Assembly (NCBI GenBank): GCA_963784195.1
Contig: CAWARA010000011.1
Coordinates: 124,001 to 188,000 of the forward strand
DNA length: 64,000 bases
DNA from: CAVQAH01 sp963784195
GTDB lineage: Bacteria; Acidobacteriota; Vicinamibacteria; Vicinamibacterales; 2-12-FULL-66-21
Reading direction: 5' to 3'
Part shown: piece by piece, positions 1 to 8,190 of the stretch
How the letters are laid out: every line of letters begins with the position of its first letter
Position numbering within the stretch: position 1 is the first letter of the stretch
Program-made: the position numbers and the translations under genes
The notes under the pieces: generated by a model
Told to the model about the DNA's origin: nothing
Database searches by the model: none
Seen by the model: the letters and a program-made list of their open reading frames with translations, nothing else

Positions 1-40
1 ACGACAGGTTTACGCACGGCGACGAATTATACTTGACGCC

Positions 41-1447
41 ATGATCCTCTGGCTGATGACGCTCATCGTCAGCGCGCTCGTGCCGCAGCCGCCGCCGTTC
101 GATTTCGAGCGGACGATGCGCGTGGATTACCACCACACGGGTGGACCGAAGTCAGGCGAGATCGTCGCGCTCGATCGCGTCGTCAACGACGGCGCGTGGC
201 CGGGAAGCCGGACCCAGCTGGTCGATGCGACGAATCTTGGCAGGTATCACTTCGAGGTGCGTGACGGGCGGTCGGGCGCCGTGATCTATTCCCGGGGCTT
301 CGCCTCGGTGTTCGGCGAGTGGGAGACCACGCCTGACGCCAAGACCGCGCACCGGACGTTTCACGAATCGCTTCGCTTTCCCTGGCCGTCCCAGCCGGTC
401 GCGGTCGTGCTGAAGAAGCGTCAGGCCGACAACAGCTTCAGCGAGATCTGGACCACCACCATCGATCCGGCTTCACGATTCGTCAACGCGGCGCACCCGT
501 CGAGGACGGATGCGGCCGTCTGGACGGTCTTCGAGAATGGGCCGCCGGCGACGAAGGTCGATCTCGTGGTGATCGGCGAGGGCTACACTCGCGAGCAGCG
601 AGCGAAGTTCCACGCTGACGTCGCGCGCCTGATCGAGGCGCTCTTCGCCGAGGAGCCATTCAAGAGCCGCCGCAAGGATTTCAACGTCAGGGCGATCGAT
701 CTGCCGTCGGCCGAGAGTGGCGTGAACCGGCCGAATGCCGGCGTCTTCCGCCGCACTCCGGTTTCCGCTGAATACAACATCTTCGATTCGGAACGATACG
801 TGCTCACGCTCGACAACAGAGCGCTTCGCGACGTCGCGGCGATGGCGCCATACGAGTTCGTCGAGATCCTGGTCAACGAGCAGACCTACGGCGGCGGCGG
901 AATCTTCAACGATCACGCGACGTCGTCGGTCGACAGCGAATTCTCGGACTACGTGTTCGTGCACGAGTTCGGCCATCACTTCGCAGCTCTCGCCGACGAG
1001 TACTACACGTCAGACGTCGCCTACGAGACGGGCGCTGCGCCGAAGATCGAACCCTGGGAGCCGAATGTCACCGCTCTGCTCGATCCGGCAAGCCTGAAGT
1101 GGCGCGACCTCGTACCGCCGGGCACGCCGCTGCCGACACCATGGGAGAAGGAGGCGTTCGAACGCCACAGCCGATCGATTCAGGAACGCCGGCGCGAAAT
1201 CCGGAAACGCAATGCGCCGGAAGCCGAAATGAACGCCCTCTTCCGTGAGCAGCAGGCTTATGAAACGAAGTTGCTGGGCGGGATGAAGTTCTCGCGGGTG
1301 ATCGGCGCGTTCGAGGGCGCCAACTACGAAGCGCGCGGGCTCTACCGGCCGGAGGCTGACTGCATCATGTTCACGCGCAATCGCGTGGGGTTCTGCCGTG
1401 TCTGCCAGCGTGGAATCAGCCGAATTATTGATTTGTATTCGCGATAG
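41..1447 (+). CDS. M64 family (IgA-peptidase-like) metallopeptidase, exported
   Basis: A predicted zinc endopeptidase of family M64, exported by an N-terminal hydrophobic segment (residues 1-15). An N-terminal beta domain covers about residues 20-150. The catalytic block HEFGHH starts at H308 and is followed by ALADEY, matching the HExxHxxxxxxDEY pattern of M64. The C-terminus carries three cysteines in DCIMF...FCRVCQ, probably structural. At 468 residues it is normal for the family. A TATACT -10-like box at 28-33 lies 7 bases before the ATG, so the mRNA may be leaderless. The natural substrate is unknown; the IgA label comes from one family member and should not be transferred. It stands alone, convergent with the rhomboid gene. 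Confidence 0.85.
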   Translation: MILWLMTLIVSALVPQPPPFDFERTMRVDYHHTGGPKSGEIVALDRVVNDGAWPGSRTQLVDATNLGRYHFEVRDGRSGAVIYSRGFASVFGEWETTPDAKTAHRTFHESLRFPWPSQPVAVVLKKRQADNSFSEIWTTTIDPASRFVNAAHPSRTDAAVWTVFENGPPATKVDLVVIGEGYTREQRAKFHADVARLIEALFAEEPFKSRRKDFNVRAIDLPSAESGVNRPNAGVFRRTPVSAEYNIFDSERYVLTLDNRALRDVAAMAPYEFVEILVNEQTYGGGGIFNDHATSSVDSEFSDYVFVHEFGHHFAALADEYYTSDVAYETGAAPKIEPWEPNVTALLDPASLKWRDLVPPGTPLPTPWEKEAFERHSRSIQERRREIRKRNAPEAEMNALFREQQAYETKLLGGMKFSRVIGAFEGANYEARGLYRPEADCIMFTRNRVGFCRVCQRGISRIIDLYSR

Positions 1448-1448
1448 G

Positions 1449-1500
1449 GGTCGGGCTGAAGCCGGCGTTCTCGAGGTCCGGCTGAAGCCGGACGCTACAT
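1449..1500. repeat. Palindromic repeat with TGTAG flank (copy 1)
   Basis: Between the convergent peptidase and rhomboid genes. A perfect 18-base palindrome with 2-base centre, gtccggctgaagccggac, lies at 1476-1493. It is preceded by a second, imperfect copy of the same motif (about 1451-1467). On the minus strand the palindrome is preceded by TGTAGC, the flank also seen at 49774 and 59547-59554. The rhomboid stop codon TAG (1495-1497) is inside this flank. It could act as a bidirectional terminator, but there is no T-tract. Confidence 0.6.
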
Positions 1501-2391
1501 TCCCGAACGGGCCACCTGAATCAGATCAGGCAGGATCGTCACCAGTGACGCCACGACGGCCAGGGCCGTGGCGACGAGGCAACCGATAGCGTAGAGAAAG
1601 TGATCCATCCGCTCCCGCTTGAGCGGATCGAGAAATATCGCCGCGAGATATCCGCCGACGAAGCCGCCCGCGTGTGCGTAGTTGTCGACGCCGGGCATGA
1701 TCAGGCCGAAGATGAAGAGCACGACGGCGTATTGCCACGCTTGCGCGCCGACCATGCTGCTGCCACCTCGACGCCCGTAATAGACCAGCGAGCCAAGGAG
1801 CCCGAAGATCGGAGCTGAGGCTCCCAGCGTGAGTCTGCCCCCCTGCAGGAACCAGATCGGCACCCACCAGAGGTAGTAGCCCGCAAGGCTGCTCAAGAGA
1901 AATCCGACGACGCTCGCGGCGGTGTAGATGATGACCATGCGACCGGCGCCGTAAATCTCCGCAGTTGCGGGACCCAGCTGCCGGACCCACATCATGTTGA
2001 AGAAGATGTGGAGAGCACCGCCGTGCAACCAGCCGGCGCTCAGGACAGTCCACCACATGCCTTCAAAGAACAGGGGAACAGCACCGCTGGCGCCGAAGGC
2101 CAGGCAGACGCGCGGGTCGGGCGCCAGGATCCCGCCGAGGCTCGCGCTCGGCATGATGTTTCCCCCGAGCACGACGGTCGTCGCCAGCGTGGCGAAATAG
2201 AGGATGACCGATCCATAGACGACGAGCGTGACGAAACCCAGGTCGTTGCCGAGCCGTCGCAGCATCGGCCCATAGCCCCAGAGGCCAGGATTGCGGCGTC
2301 CGCACGAATAGCAGGTCTCGTCGTTGACCCCGACGAGCGATCCGCACGAGGCACAGACCACGGAGCCGGTCTTCTGGCGCTGGAACATCAT
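1495..2391 (-). CDS. Rhomboid family intramembrane serine protease with zinc ribbon
   Basis: An intramembrane serine protease that cleaves substrates within their transmembrane segments. The N-terminus has a four-cysteine zinc ribbon (CASCG...CYSCG), followed by at least six hydrophobic segments. Rhomboid signatures are all visible: the HGGALHIFFNMMW loop, the serine motif GASAPIFGLLG and the histidine helix NYAHAGGFVGG, which supply the Ser-His dyad. About 298 residues. The frame is open to an ATG at 2406, but the ATG at 2391 (MMFQRQ) leaves more room for the divergent epimerase promoter. Acidobacterial rhomboids with zinc ribbons are common; substrates are unknown. Confidence 0.88.
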   Translation of the reverse strand: MMFQRQKTGSVVCASCGSLVGVNDETCYSCGRRNPGLWGYGPMLRRLGNDLGFVTLVVYGSVILYFATLATTVVLGGNIMPSASLGGILAPDPRVCLAFGASGAVPLFFEGMWWTVLSAGWLHGGALHIFFNMMWVRQLGPATAEIYGAGRMVIIYTAASVVGFLLSSLAGYYLWWVPIWFLQGGRLTLGASAPIFGLLGSLVYYGRRGGSSMVGAQAWQYAVVLFIFGLIMPGVDNYAHAGGFVGGYLAAIFLDPLKRERMDHFLYAIGCLVATALAVVASLVTILPDLIQVARSGM

Positions 2392-2419
2392 CGAAGCATA
2401 TAACATCGATCAGCTTCGC

Positions 2420-3346
2420 ATGCGTGTCTTGGTCACCGGCGGCACGGGGTATCTCGGTCGGGCGATCGTGCTCGCGCTCGCGCGTCACGGCCACGAGCCG
2501 ATCGTGTTGTCGCGCCACGCGCGCGCGAGCGGCTTGCCGGGCATGCTCGTCGACGGCGACGTGCGTGACAAGCGTGCGATCGCGGGTGCTGCCGAAACAG
2601 CCGATGCGATCTGCCACACCGCTGCCCTCGTCAGCGTCTGGAGGCCGAGGTCCAGCGAGTTCGACGAAGTGAACGTCGGCGGACTCCGGACGGTGATCGA
2701 CGTCTGCGCCGAGCGGCGCATCCCTCGCCTCGTCTACACGTCGTCATTCCTCGCGCTTCCGCCGGCAGACGCGTCGACCGCGCTCGCCGCGAACGACTAC
2801 CAGAGAACGAAGGCTGCCGCGCGCGCAGTGGCTGCGGATGCCGCACGCCGCGGCCTGCCGATCGTCACGCTCTTTCCTGGCGTCATCTACGGGCCCGGCC
2901 TCGCCACCGAGGGCAACCTGGTGGGCAGGCTGATCAGCGACCATCGCGCACGACGTCTCCCTGGCCTGATCGGAGCCGACAAGCCATGGTCGTATGCGTA
3001 CGTCGACGACGTCGCCAATGCTCATGTCGCGGCGTTGGAACGCGGCCGGTCGGGCGCGGAGTACAGGCTGGGCGGTATCAATGCCGCGCAGATGCGTGTC
3101 TTCGAAATCCTGCGCGATCTGATCGGCACACCGCTCCCGCGGCGCATTCCGTACGGTGTGGCAACACTGATTGCAGTCGCTGAGGAAATGCGTGCCGCGA
3201 TCTTCAAACGGCCGCCCCTGCTCACTCGCGGGATTGTCGAGATCTTCCGCCACGACTGGTCGCTGGACAGCGCCGACAGCGTGCGCGATCTCGGTTATCG
3301 CGTGACGCCGCTCGAGGAGGGAGTGAAGACCATCGTGGCGCCCTGA
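2420..3346 (+). CDS. NAD-dependent epimerase/dehydratase (extended SDR)
   Basis: A cytoplasmic extended short-chain dehydrogenase/reductase acting on a sugar nucleotide or related substrate. The N-terminal dinucleotide-binding motif TGGTGYLG is at residues 6-13 and the active-site YQRTK (YxxxK) at about residue 130. 308 residues. The ATG at 2420 was chosen because it places the Rossmann motif at the very N-terminus; an upstream in-frame start would overlap the divergent rhomboid gene. A TATAAC box at 2399-2404 sits 15 bases before the start. The substrate cannot be told from the sequence. Confidence 0.82.
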   Translation: MRVLVTGGTGYLGRAIVLALARHGHEPIVLSRHARASGLPGMLVDGDVRDKRAIAGAAETADAICHTAALVSVWRPRSSEFDEVNVGGLRTVIDVCAERRIPRLVYTSSFLALPPADASTALAANDYQRTKAAARAVAADAARRGLPIVTLFPGVIYGPGLATEGNLVGRLISDHRARRLPGLIGADKPWSYAYVDDVANAHVAALERGRSGAEYRLGGINAAQMRVFEILRDLIGTPLPRRIPYGVATLIAVAEEMRAAIFKRPPLLTRGIVEIFRHDWSLDSADSVRDLGYRVTPLEEGVKTIVAP

Positions 3347-3412
3347 CGAGCTGGGGTGGTTACAATCTTGCACCCGCAGCGGGCAACTCCCTTCGCGACT
3401 CACGGGTGATCC

Positions 3413-3622
3413 ATGACTGCCCGCTATCCGGTCAGAGCGTGTCCATTCTGCGGCATCGTCACAGACGTGCCGCACGAGACCCAGGAAGGGTGCATCGAGG
3501 CTTTACAGGCCGAAATCGCCCGCATGCGCGGCATCCTTCAGTACGTCAAGGGTCCCGGCCTCGTGGGACCAGCCGACGAGGACCGATCTGGCGTAGGCCT
3601 TCCGCAAAATCCCCGACTGTAA
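3413..3622 (+). CDS. Small CxxC protein, unknown function
   Basis: A 69-residue protein. It has an N-terminal CPFCG knuckle, a later HETQEGC that could complete a metal site, then a short amphipathic helix (IEALQAEIARMRGIL). It resembles small zinc-ribbon proteins found alone in this phylum, but I do not recognise a named family. It precedes the sigma factor with a hairpin in between, so it is probably not in that operon. A TACAAT -10-like box lies near 3360. Confidence 0.5.
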   Translation: MTARYPVRACPFCGIVTDVPHETQEGCIEALQAEIARMRGILQYVKGPGLVGPADEDRSGVGLPQNPRL

Positions 3623-3636
3623 TAGAACAGTACGCG

Positions 3637-3663
3637 CGGGCCGGTTAATACCTAACCGGCCCG
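3637..3663. terminator. Perfect 11-bp hairpin upstream of the sigma factor
   Basis: Arms cgggccggtta and taaccggcccg are exact complements around a 5-base loop. It lies 25 bases before the sigma-factor start and 14 bases after the small CxxC gene. There is no following T-run. It could be a terminator for the upstream gene or an operator for the sigma operon. Confidence 0.45.
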
Positions 3664-3687
3664 CCCAAACCTCGTCTAACCAATCGG

Positions 3688-4311
3688 ATGCCGCAAACGG
3701 ACGCCGCCGCCGTCGCGCTGGCCCGCGACGGAGATAGCGAAGCCTTCCGGGCGCTTGTGGAGCGTCATGGCCGGGCTGTCTATCGGGTGGCACACCGGAT
3801 GACCGGCAACGCCCACGACGCCGAGGATGTCGTCCAGGAGACGTTCCTGCGCGCGTACAAACAGCTGCAGCGATTCGAGTCACGGGCGAACTTCGGAACT
3901 TGGCTGCACCGCATCGCGGTCAACTGCTCGATCGACCTCATTCGCGCACGGCCTCATCGGGAAACGGGGCACGACTCGGCGGACCTCGAACAGATAGGTG
4001 CAGGGTCGGTGATACAGGAATCAGGACAACAGACGCCGGAGCGACTGATGTTGAGCACCGAAGTGAACGAACGCGTGACCGCGGCGATGGGAGGCCTGAG
4101 CCGGATGGAGCGCGCCGCCTTCGTGCTGCGGCACTTCGAGGGGCAGTCCATCGACGACATCAGCCGCACGCTCGGACTCAAGACGAACGCGACCAAGCAC
4201 AGCATCTTCCGCGCGGTTCGGAAGATGCGCGCCGCACTCGAGCCGTTCATTGCCGCGGGCGATCGCGGCGCTGGCGACGAGGAAGCCGCGGCGACACGTG
4301 GCTCATTCTGA
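3688..4311 (+). CDS. RNA polymerase sigma factor, ECF type
   Basis: An extracytoplasmic-function sigma factor of 207 residues. Region 2 is recognisable in DAEDVVQETFLRAYKQL and the -10-recognition helix FGTWLHRIAVNCSIDLIR. Region 4 with its helix-turn-helix is DDISRTLGLKTNATKHSIFRA. It contains neither region 1.1 nor region 3. The next gene encodes a zinc-finger anti-sigma factor starting 19 bases after its stop, and two exported HEAT proteins follow, so the four genes likely form a regulatory operon. The signal sensed is unknown. Confidence 0.92.
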   Translation: MPQTDAAAVALARDGDSEAFRALVERHGRAVYRVAHRMTGNAHDAEDVVQETFLRAYKQLQRFESRANFGTWLHRIAVNCSIDLIRARPHRETGHDSADLEQIGAGSVIQESGQQTPERLMLSTEVNERVTAAMGGLSRMERAAFVLRHFEGQSIDDISRTLGLKTNATKHSIFRAVRKMRAALEPFIAAGDRGAGDEEAAATRGSF

Positions 4312-4330
4312 CCGCGAAGCACAGGCGACC

Positions 4331-5113
4331 ATGCAGACGCACTTGACGGAAGACGATCTCGTTCTTCACTACTACGGCGAAATGTCCGGCGCGGACGAAG
4401 CGCGGGCGACGACGCACCTGGGTGAATGCACGGGGTGTCACGAGAGCTACAGGCGGTTGCAGCGAGTGCTGGCCACCGTCGACGAAACGGCGTTCGCCGT
4501 GCCCGAGCTTCCCGCGAACTTCGAGCGGACGGTCTGGGCGCGGCTCGAGCCGAACCTGCGCAGGGAGCGCAGCTGGCTGAATTGGTTCGTGTTCTCGCCG
4601 GCTCGTGTCGCGTGGGCCGCCGCGGTCCTCGTTCTGGTGTCGGGTGCGTTCTTCGCCGGGCGACTTTTCCCGCAACGTGCGGCCGACCCTCCGGCAATTG
4701 CCTCCGCATCATCGGCGCAGATCCGCGATCGGATCCTGCTGATCGACCTGAGCGATCACCTCGATCGTTCGCAGATGGTGCTGCTCGAGCTGGTGAACGG
4801 CGAGACCGACAGCGTCAGCTTCCTCGGCGAGCGCGATCGCGCCGAGCAGCTGCTGGCCGCGAATCGTCTCTATCGGCAGACCGCCTCTTCGTCCGGCGAC
4901 GCGAACATCGCGCAAGTGCTCGACGATCTGGAATTGCTGCTCGTCGACCTCGCCGCGTCGCCTGAGAAGGTCTCTGCCAGCGATTTGACCGAAATCCGCA
5001 AGCGCATCGAATCAAAGGGGCTGCTGTTCAAGGTTCGCCTTCTGTCGTCCGAGGTTCGCGAGCGCGAGAAAACAACGTATGAAGCCCGGTCTGGACAACG
5101 CTCGTCGTTGTAG
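4331..5113 (+). CDS. Membrane-anchored zf-HC2 anti-sigma factor
   Basis: A predicted anti-sigma factor that holds the preceding ECF sigma factor at the membrane. The zinc-binding motif HLGECTGCH (HxxxCxxC) lies near residue 30. One transmembrane helix (about residues 93-117, VAWAAAVLVLVSGAFFAGRLF) separates a short cytoplasmic domain from a roughly 140-residue periplasmic helical domain. The ATG at 4331 gives the usual zf-HC2 spacing; an earlier in-frame start would overlap the sigma gene. 260 residues. The charged helical C-terminus may be the sensor. Confidence 0.88.
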   Translation: MQTHLTEDDLVLHYYGEMSGADEARATTHLGECTGCHESYRRLQRVLATVDETAFAVPELPANFERTVWARLEPNLRRERSWLNWFVFSPARVAWAAAVLVLVSGAFFAGRLFPQRAADPPAIASASSAQIRDRILLIDLSDHLDRSQMVLLELVNGETDSVSFLGERDRAEQLLAANRLYRQTASSSGDANIAQVLDDLELLLVDLAASPEKVSASDLTEIRKRIESKGLLFKVRLLSSEVREREKTTYEARSGQRSSL

Positions 5114-5159
5114 CCGCATGACGCAGACCACTGGATTCGACTTTACGAGGACCATATCG

Positions 5160-6716
5160 ATGTTCATGAAAACTGCTGTCACGTTCGTTCTGGCAGTCGC
5201 TGTTGCTGCGCCCGCTCTAGCGCAGCCACTACCGCCACTGGCGCCCGGCCTGCCGCCGCCTCTTCCCCCGTTAGCCGCGCAGCCGCCGCTTCCGCCGACT
5301 CCCGTACTGCCGGCTGTGCCCCCTTCGACCGTCCAGCAACCTCCGGTACCTATGGCCCCCATGGCCCGATGACGCCTCCGACACCAATCGCACCGCACGC
5401 ACCACTCCCGCCGGTGCCGGCCCATGCACCCATGGCACCCATGGCACCCATGGCACCATGGAACCCATGGCACTCATGGACCTGATTTCCACATGGCCCC
5501 AATGGCGTTTTCGCCGCTGTCGTTTCATTGGAGCGATCAGGACCGGGAAGCCGAGCGCCAGGACCGGGAAGCGGAACGCAAGGAGCGTGAGCGCGAACGC
5601 GAGGCCAATCTCTACGAGCAGGCCACGGACCAGATCTACGAGGGGCGCTACGAGAAGGCGATTCCGGCGCTGTCACGGCTCATCGACCTGAAGGGACCAC
5701 GGACGGATGCGGCGCTCTATTGGAAGGCGTACGCCCAGAACCGGCTGGGCCAGCGCGCCGAGTCGCTTGCGACGATCGCCGAGCTGAACAAGTCGTATCC
5801 GAACAGCCGCTACGTCAGGTCGGCCAAGGCACTGGAAGTCGAAGTGCGCGGTGCCACGGGCCAGAACGTCACGCCGGACTCCCAGGCGGATGAAGACATC
5901 AAGATCATGGCGATCCAGTCGCTGCAGCACCGTGAGCCGGAACAAGCGGTCCCGCTGCTCGAAAAAGTCCTCGAAGGGACCTCGTCGCCGCGCGTGAAGG
6001 CCAACGCGCTTTACGTGCTCGCGCTGAGCAACTCGCCACGCGCGCGGGAAATCATGAAGAACATCGCGCGCGGCAATTCGAACCCGGATCTGCAGATGCG
6101 CGCGATTCAATACCTCGGCGTCCACGGCGGTCAGGAAAGCCGTGCCGCGCTGGCCGAGGTCTATGCGGCCACGACCGACGTCGACATCAAGAAGCGCATC
6201 CTCCGTTCGTTCATGACGTCCGGTGACAAGGCCCGTCTGCTCACCGCGGCGCAGACCGAGCAGAATCCCGAGCTCCGCAGCGAGGCCGTGCGGCAGCTCG
6301 GCGCAATGGGCGCGCAGGAAGAAGTCTGGCAGCTCTATCAGAAAGAAACGTCACCGGACGTGAAGCGGCGAATCATCGAAGCGATGTTCGTCAGCGGCAA
6401 CGCGACGCGCCTGATCGAGCTGGCCAAGTCCGAGCGCGATCCGCAGCTGCGCCGGACCGCGATCCGCAATCTCGGCGTGATGGGCAGCAAGCGCACGGGT
6501 GAGGCGCTCGTCGAGCTCTACGCGACGGAGAAGGACGCGGACATTCGCCGGATCGTCGTCGAAGGCCTGTTCGTGCAGGGAAACGCCGCGGCGCTCGTGG
6601 CCATCGCCCGAAAGGAACAGGACATGGCGATGAAGCGCGCGATCGTCGAGCGCCTCTCGCACATGCAGGACAAGGTTGCGGTCGACTACATGAATGAAAT
6701 CCTGAACATCAAGTAG
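5160..6716 (+). CDS. Exported proline-rich TPR/HEAT-repeat protein (frame broken in the linker)
   Basis: The N-terminus (MFMKTAVTFVLAVAVAAPALAQ) is a clear signal peptide followed by a Pro-rich stretch. A TGA at 5370-5372 then breaks the frame. The downstream part is open from about 5424: a charged helix (DREAERQDREAERKE), TPR-like repeats, and at least eight HEAT-like repeats to residue end NEILNIK. All of it is one protein in my reading. The joining segment is a low-complexity Met-Ala-Pro repeat in which two compensating indels would restore one frame. HEAT arrays are protein-binding scaffolds; this one should be periplasmic. It lies in the sigma operon. Confidence 0.7.
5353..5480. repeat. 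Low-complexity ATGGCACCC repeat inside the HEAT gene
   Basis: A run of about nine degenerate nine-base units related to atggcaccc, three of them exact at about 5430-5456, flanked by looser versions (atggccccc, atggaaccc, atggcactc). The unit is a multiple of three, so copy number would not shift the frame. Nevertheless all three frames are used across the tract, which implies single-base indels here. Confidence 0.7.
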
Positions 6717-6725
6717 GAGTCGAAC

Positions 6726-8039
6726 ATGCCGAGGACAATCGCGGTCAGCCTGCTCTCGCTCGGCGCTGTTGCCCTGCTCGCTCAGCCGGCATCTGCGCAG
6801 CCGCGGATTTCGAACGGCCAGATGGCGTCACGCCAGGCCGGCGCCAATTTCGGCGAGACGTTCAAGTCTGTCGTGGGTGCGCAGGTGGACGCCGGCTGGA
6901 TCGGCTATGCCGTACCCGTCGTGGCCGGCGAGCGCAACATGTGCTGTTCGAATTCGGGCGGCACGTGGGTGAGCGGCAGCGTCATCATGTCGGACGGCGC
7001 CTGCTGCACGTCGTGCCGGCTCGAGCCGTCGAGCCAGCGATCCGGCGGGTCGACGCAGACTCCGTCGGCGTCTGCGGCAGGTCCCGTCAAACTTGAAGCC
7101 TCTTCCCGCATCTCCGTCCTCTTCCGCGTCGTCAACCGCACAGTCGAACGGATCCGTGTGTTCTCTGAAGACTGCGAGCTCGATGCTGGTGGCCGCACGG
7201 TGGCCTGGATCGAGAACGTCCGCCCAACCGACAGCATCGCGCTCCTCGAGTCGCTCGCGATCCCCGCGGCCGATCGCCGGGACAACGTCAGCGATGGCGC
7301 GATCTCGGCGATCGCGCTTCACGGCGATCCGGCTGCCGACGCTGCGCTCGATCGGCTCGTGGCGGTCAATCAGCCGGAAAGCGTCAGGCGCAAGGTTCCG
7401 TTCTGGCTGGGCAATGCGCGCGGCGCGCACGGTCTGGACGTGCTGCGCCGCCTGCTGCGCGACGATCCCAGTGCGGAGGTCCGGAAGCGCGCCGTGTTCG
7501 GCGTCTCCCAGAGCAGTGAGCCTGGAGCGTTCGACACGCTCGCGTCGCTCGCAAGAACGGGCGCCACTCCTGCCCTGCGATCGGAAGCGGTGTTCTGGAT
7601 CGCCCAGAGCAACAACGACAAGGCCCCGGCGATCATTCTGGAGGCGCTGGAGAAGGATGCCGCTCCAGAGGTCCGCAAGAAGGCCGTATTCGCGTTGAGC
7701 CAGCTCAAACAGAACGCCGGCGTCGATGCCCTGATTCGAGTAGCGCGCAACAACAGCGACCCGTCGATGCGAGGCGAGGCCATCTTCTGGCTCGGTCAGA
7801 AAGCCGGCAGCAAGGCGGCCTCGGAGATCACCGATCGCATCGATCAGGATCCCGACACGGAAGTGAAGAAGAAGGCAGTGTTCGCGCTGAGCCAGCTTCC
7901 GAAGGACGAGGGCGTCCCGCGGCTAATCCAGGTAGCCCGCACGAACCCCAACCCCGCCGTGAAGAAGCAGGCGATGTTCTGGCTGGGTCAGTCGAAGGAC
8001 CCGCGCGCCATCGACTTCTTTGCGGAAATTCTGAAGTAG
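6726..8039 (+). CDS. Exported HEAT-repeat protein with cysteine cluster
   Basis: 437 residues. Signal peptide at residues 1-24 ending ASAQ. A cysteine-rich segment (NMCCS...GACCTSC, about residues 75-99) may form disulfides. The C-terminal 230 residues are HEAT repeats of about 31 residues that alternate two signatures, KKAVFALSQL and AxFWLGQ, which gives a very regular solenoid. It starts 9 bases after the preceding HEAT gene and is probably co-transcribed with it and with the sigma/anti-sigma pair. The function is unknown; a periplasmic scaffold is likely. Confidence 0.8.
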   Translation: MPRTIAVSLLSLGAVALLAQPASAQPRISNGQMASRQAGANFGETFKSVVGAQVDAGWIGYAVPVVAGERNMCCSNSGGTWVSGSVIMSDGACCTSCRLEPSSQRSGGSTQTPSASAAGPVKLEASSRISVLFRVVNRTVERIRVFSEDCELDAGGRTVAWIENVRPTDSIALLESLAIPAADRRDNVSDGAISAIALHGDPAADAALDRLVAVNQPESVRRKVPFWLGNARGAHGLDVLRRLLRDDPSAEVRKRAVFGVSQSSEPGAFDTLASLARTGATPALRSEAVFWIAQSNNDKAPAIILEALEKDAAPEVRKKAVFALSQLKQNAGVDALIRVARNNSDPSMRGEAIFWLGQKAGSKAASEITDRIDQDPDTEVKKKAVFALSQLPKDEGVPRLIQVARTNPNPAVKKQAMFWLGQSKDPRAIDFFAEILK

Positions 8040-8190
8040 GATGCGAATCGGAATCGGAATCGGAATCGGAAATCGGAAATCGTGAGATCGGAGATCGGAG
8101 ATCGGAGATCGGACATCGGCGTTCCGCAATCGGCAATCGCAATTTCCGATGTCCGATTTCCGATGTCCGATGTCCGATTGTCCGATTCGC
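8040..8190. repeat. Head-to-head array of ATCGGA words
   Basis: Fills the whole gap between convergent genes. The left half repeats atcgga/atcggag about eleven times. The right half repeats the complement (tccgat) about six times. The two halves would pair into one long imperfect hairpin. Related arrays are at 31405-31571 and 50778-50818. Confidence 0.8.

Noticed and set aside
41..1447. A virulence IgA protease
   Set aside because: The M64 family name comes from one characterised member. Nothing in the context suggests a host-associated organism.
5424..5480. Phase-variable repeat switching the HEAT gene on and off
   Set aside because: The repeat unit is nine bases, so copy-number change would not alter the frame.
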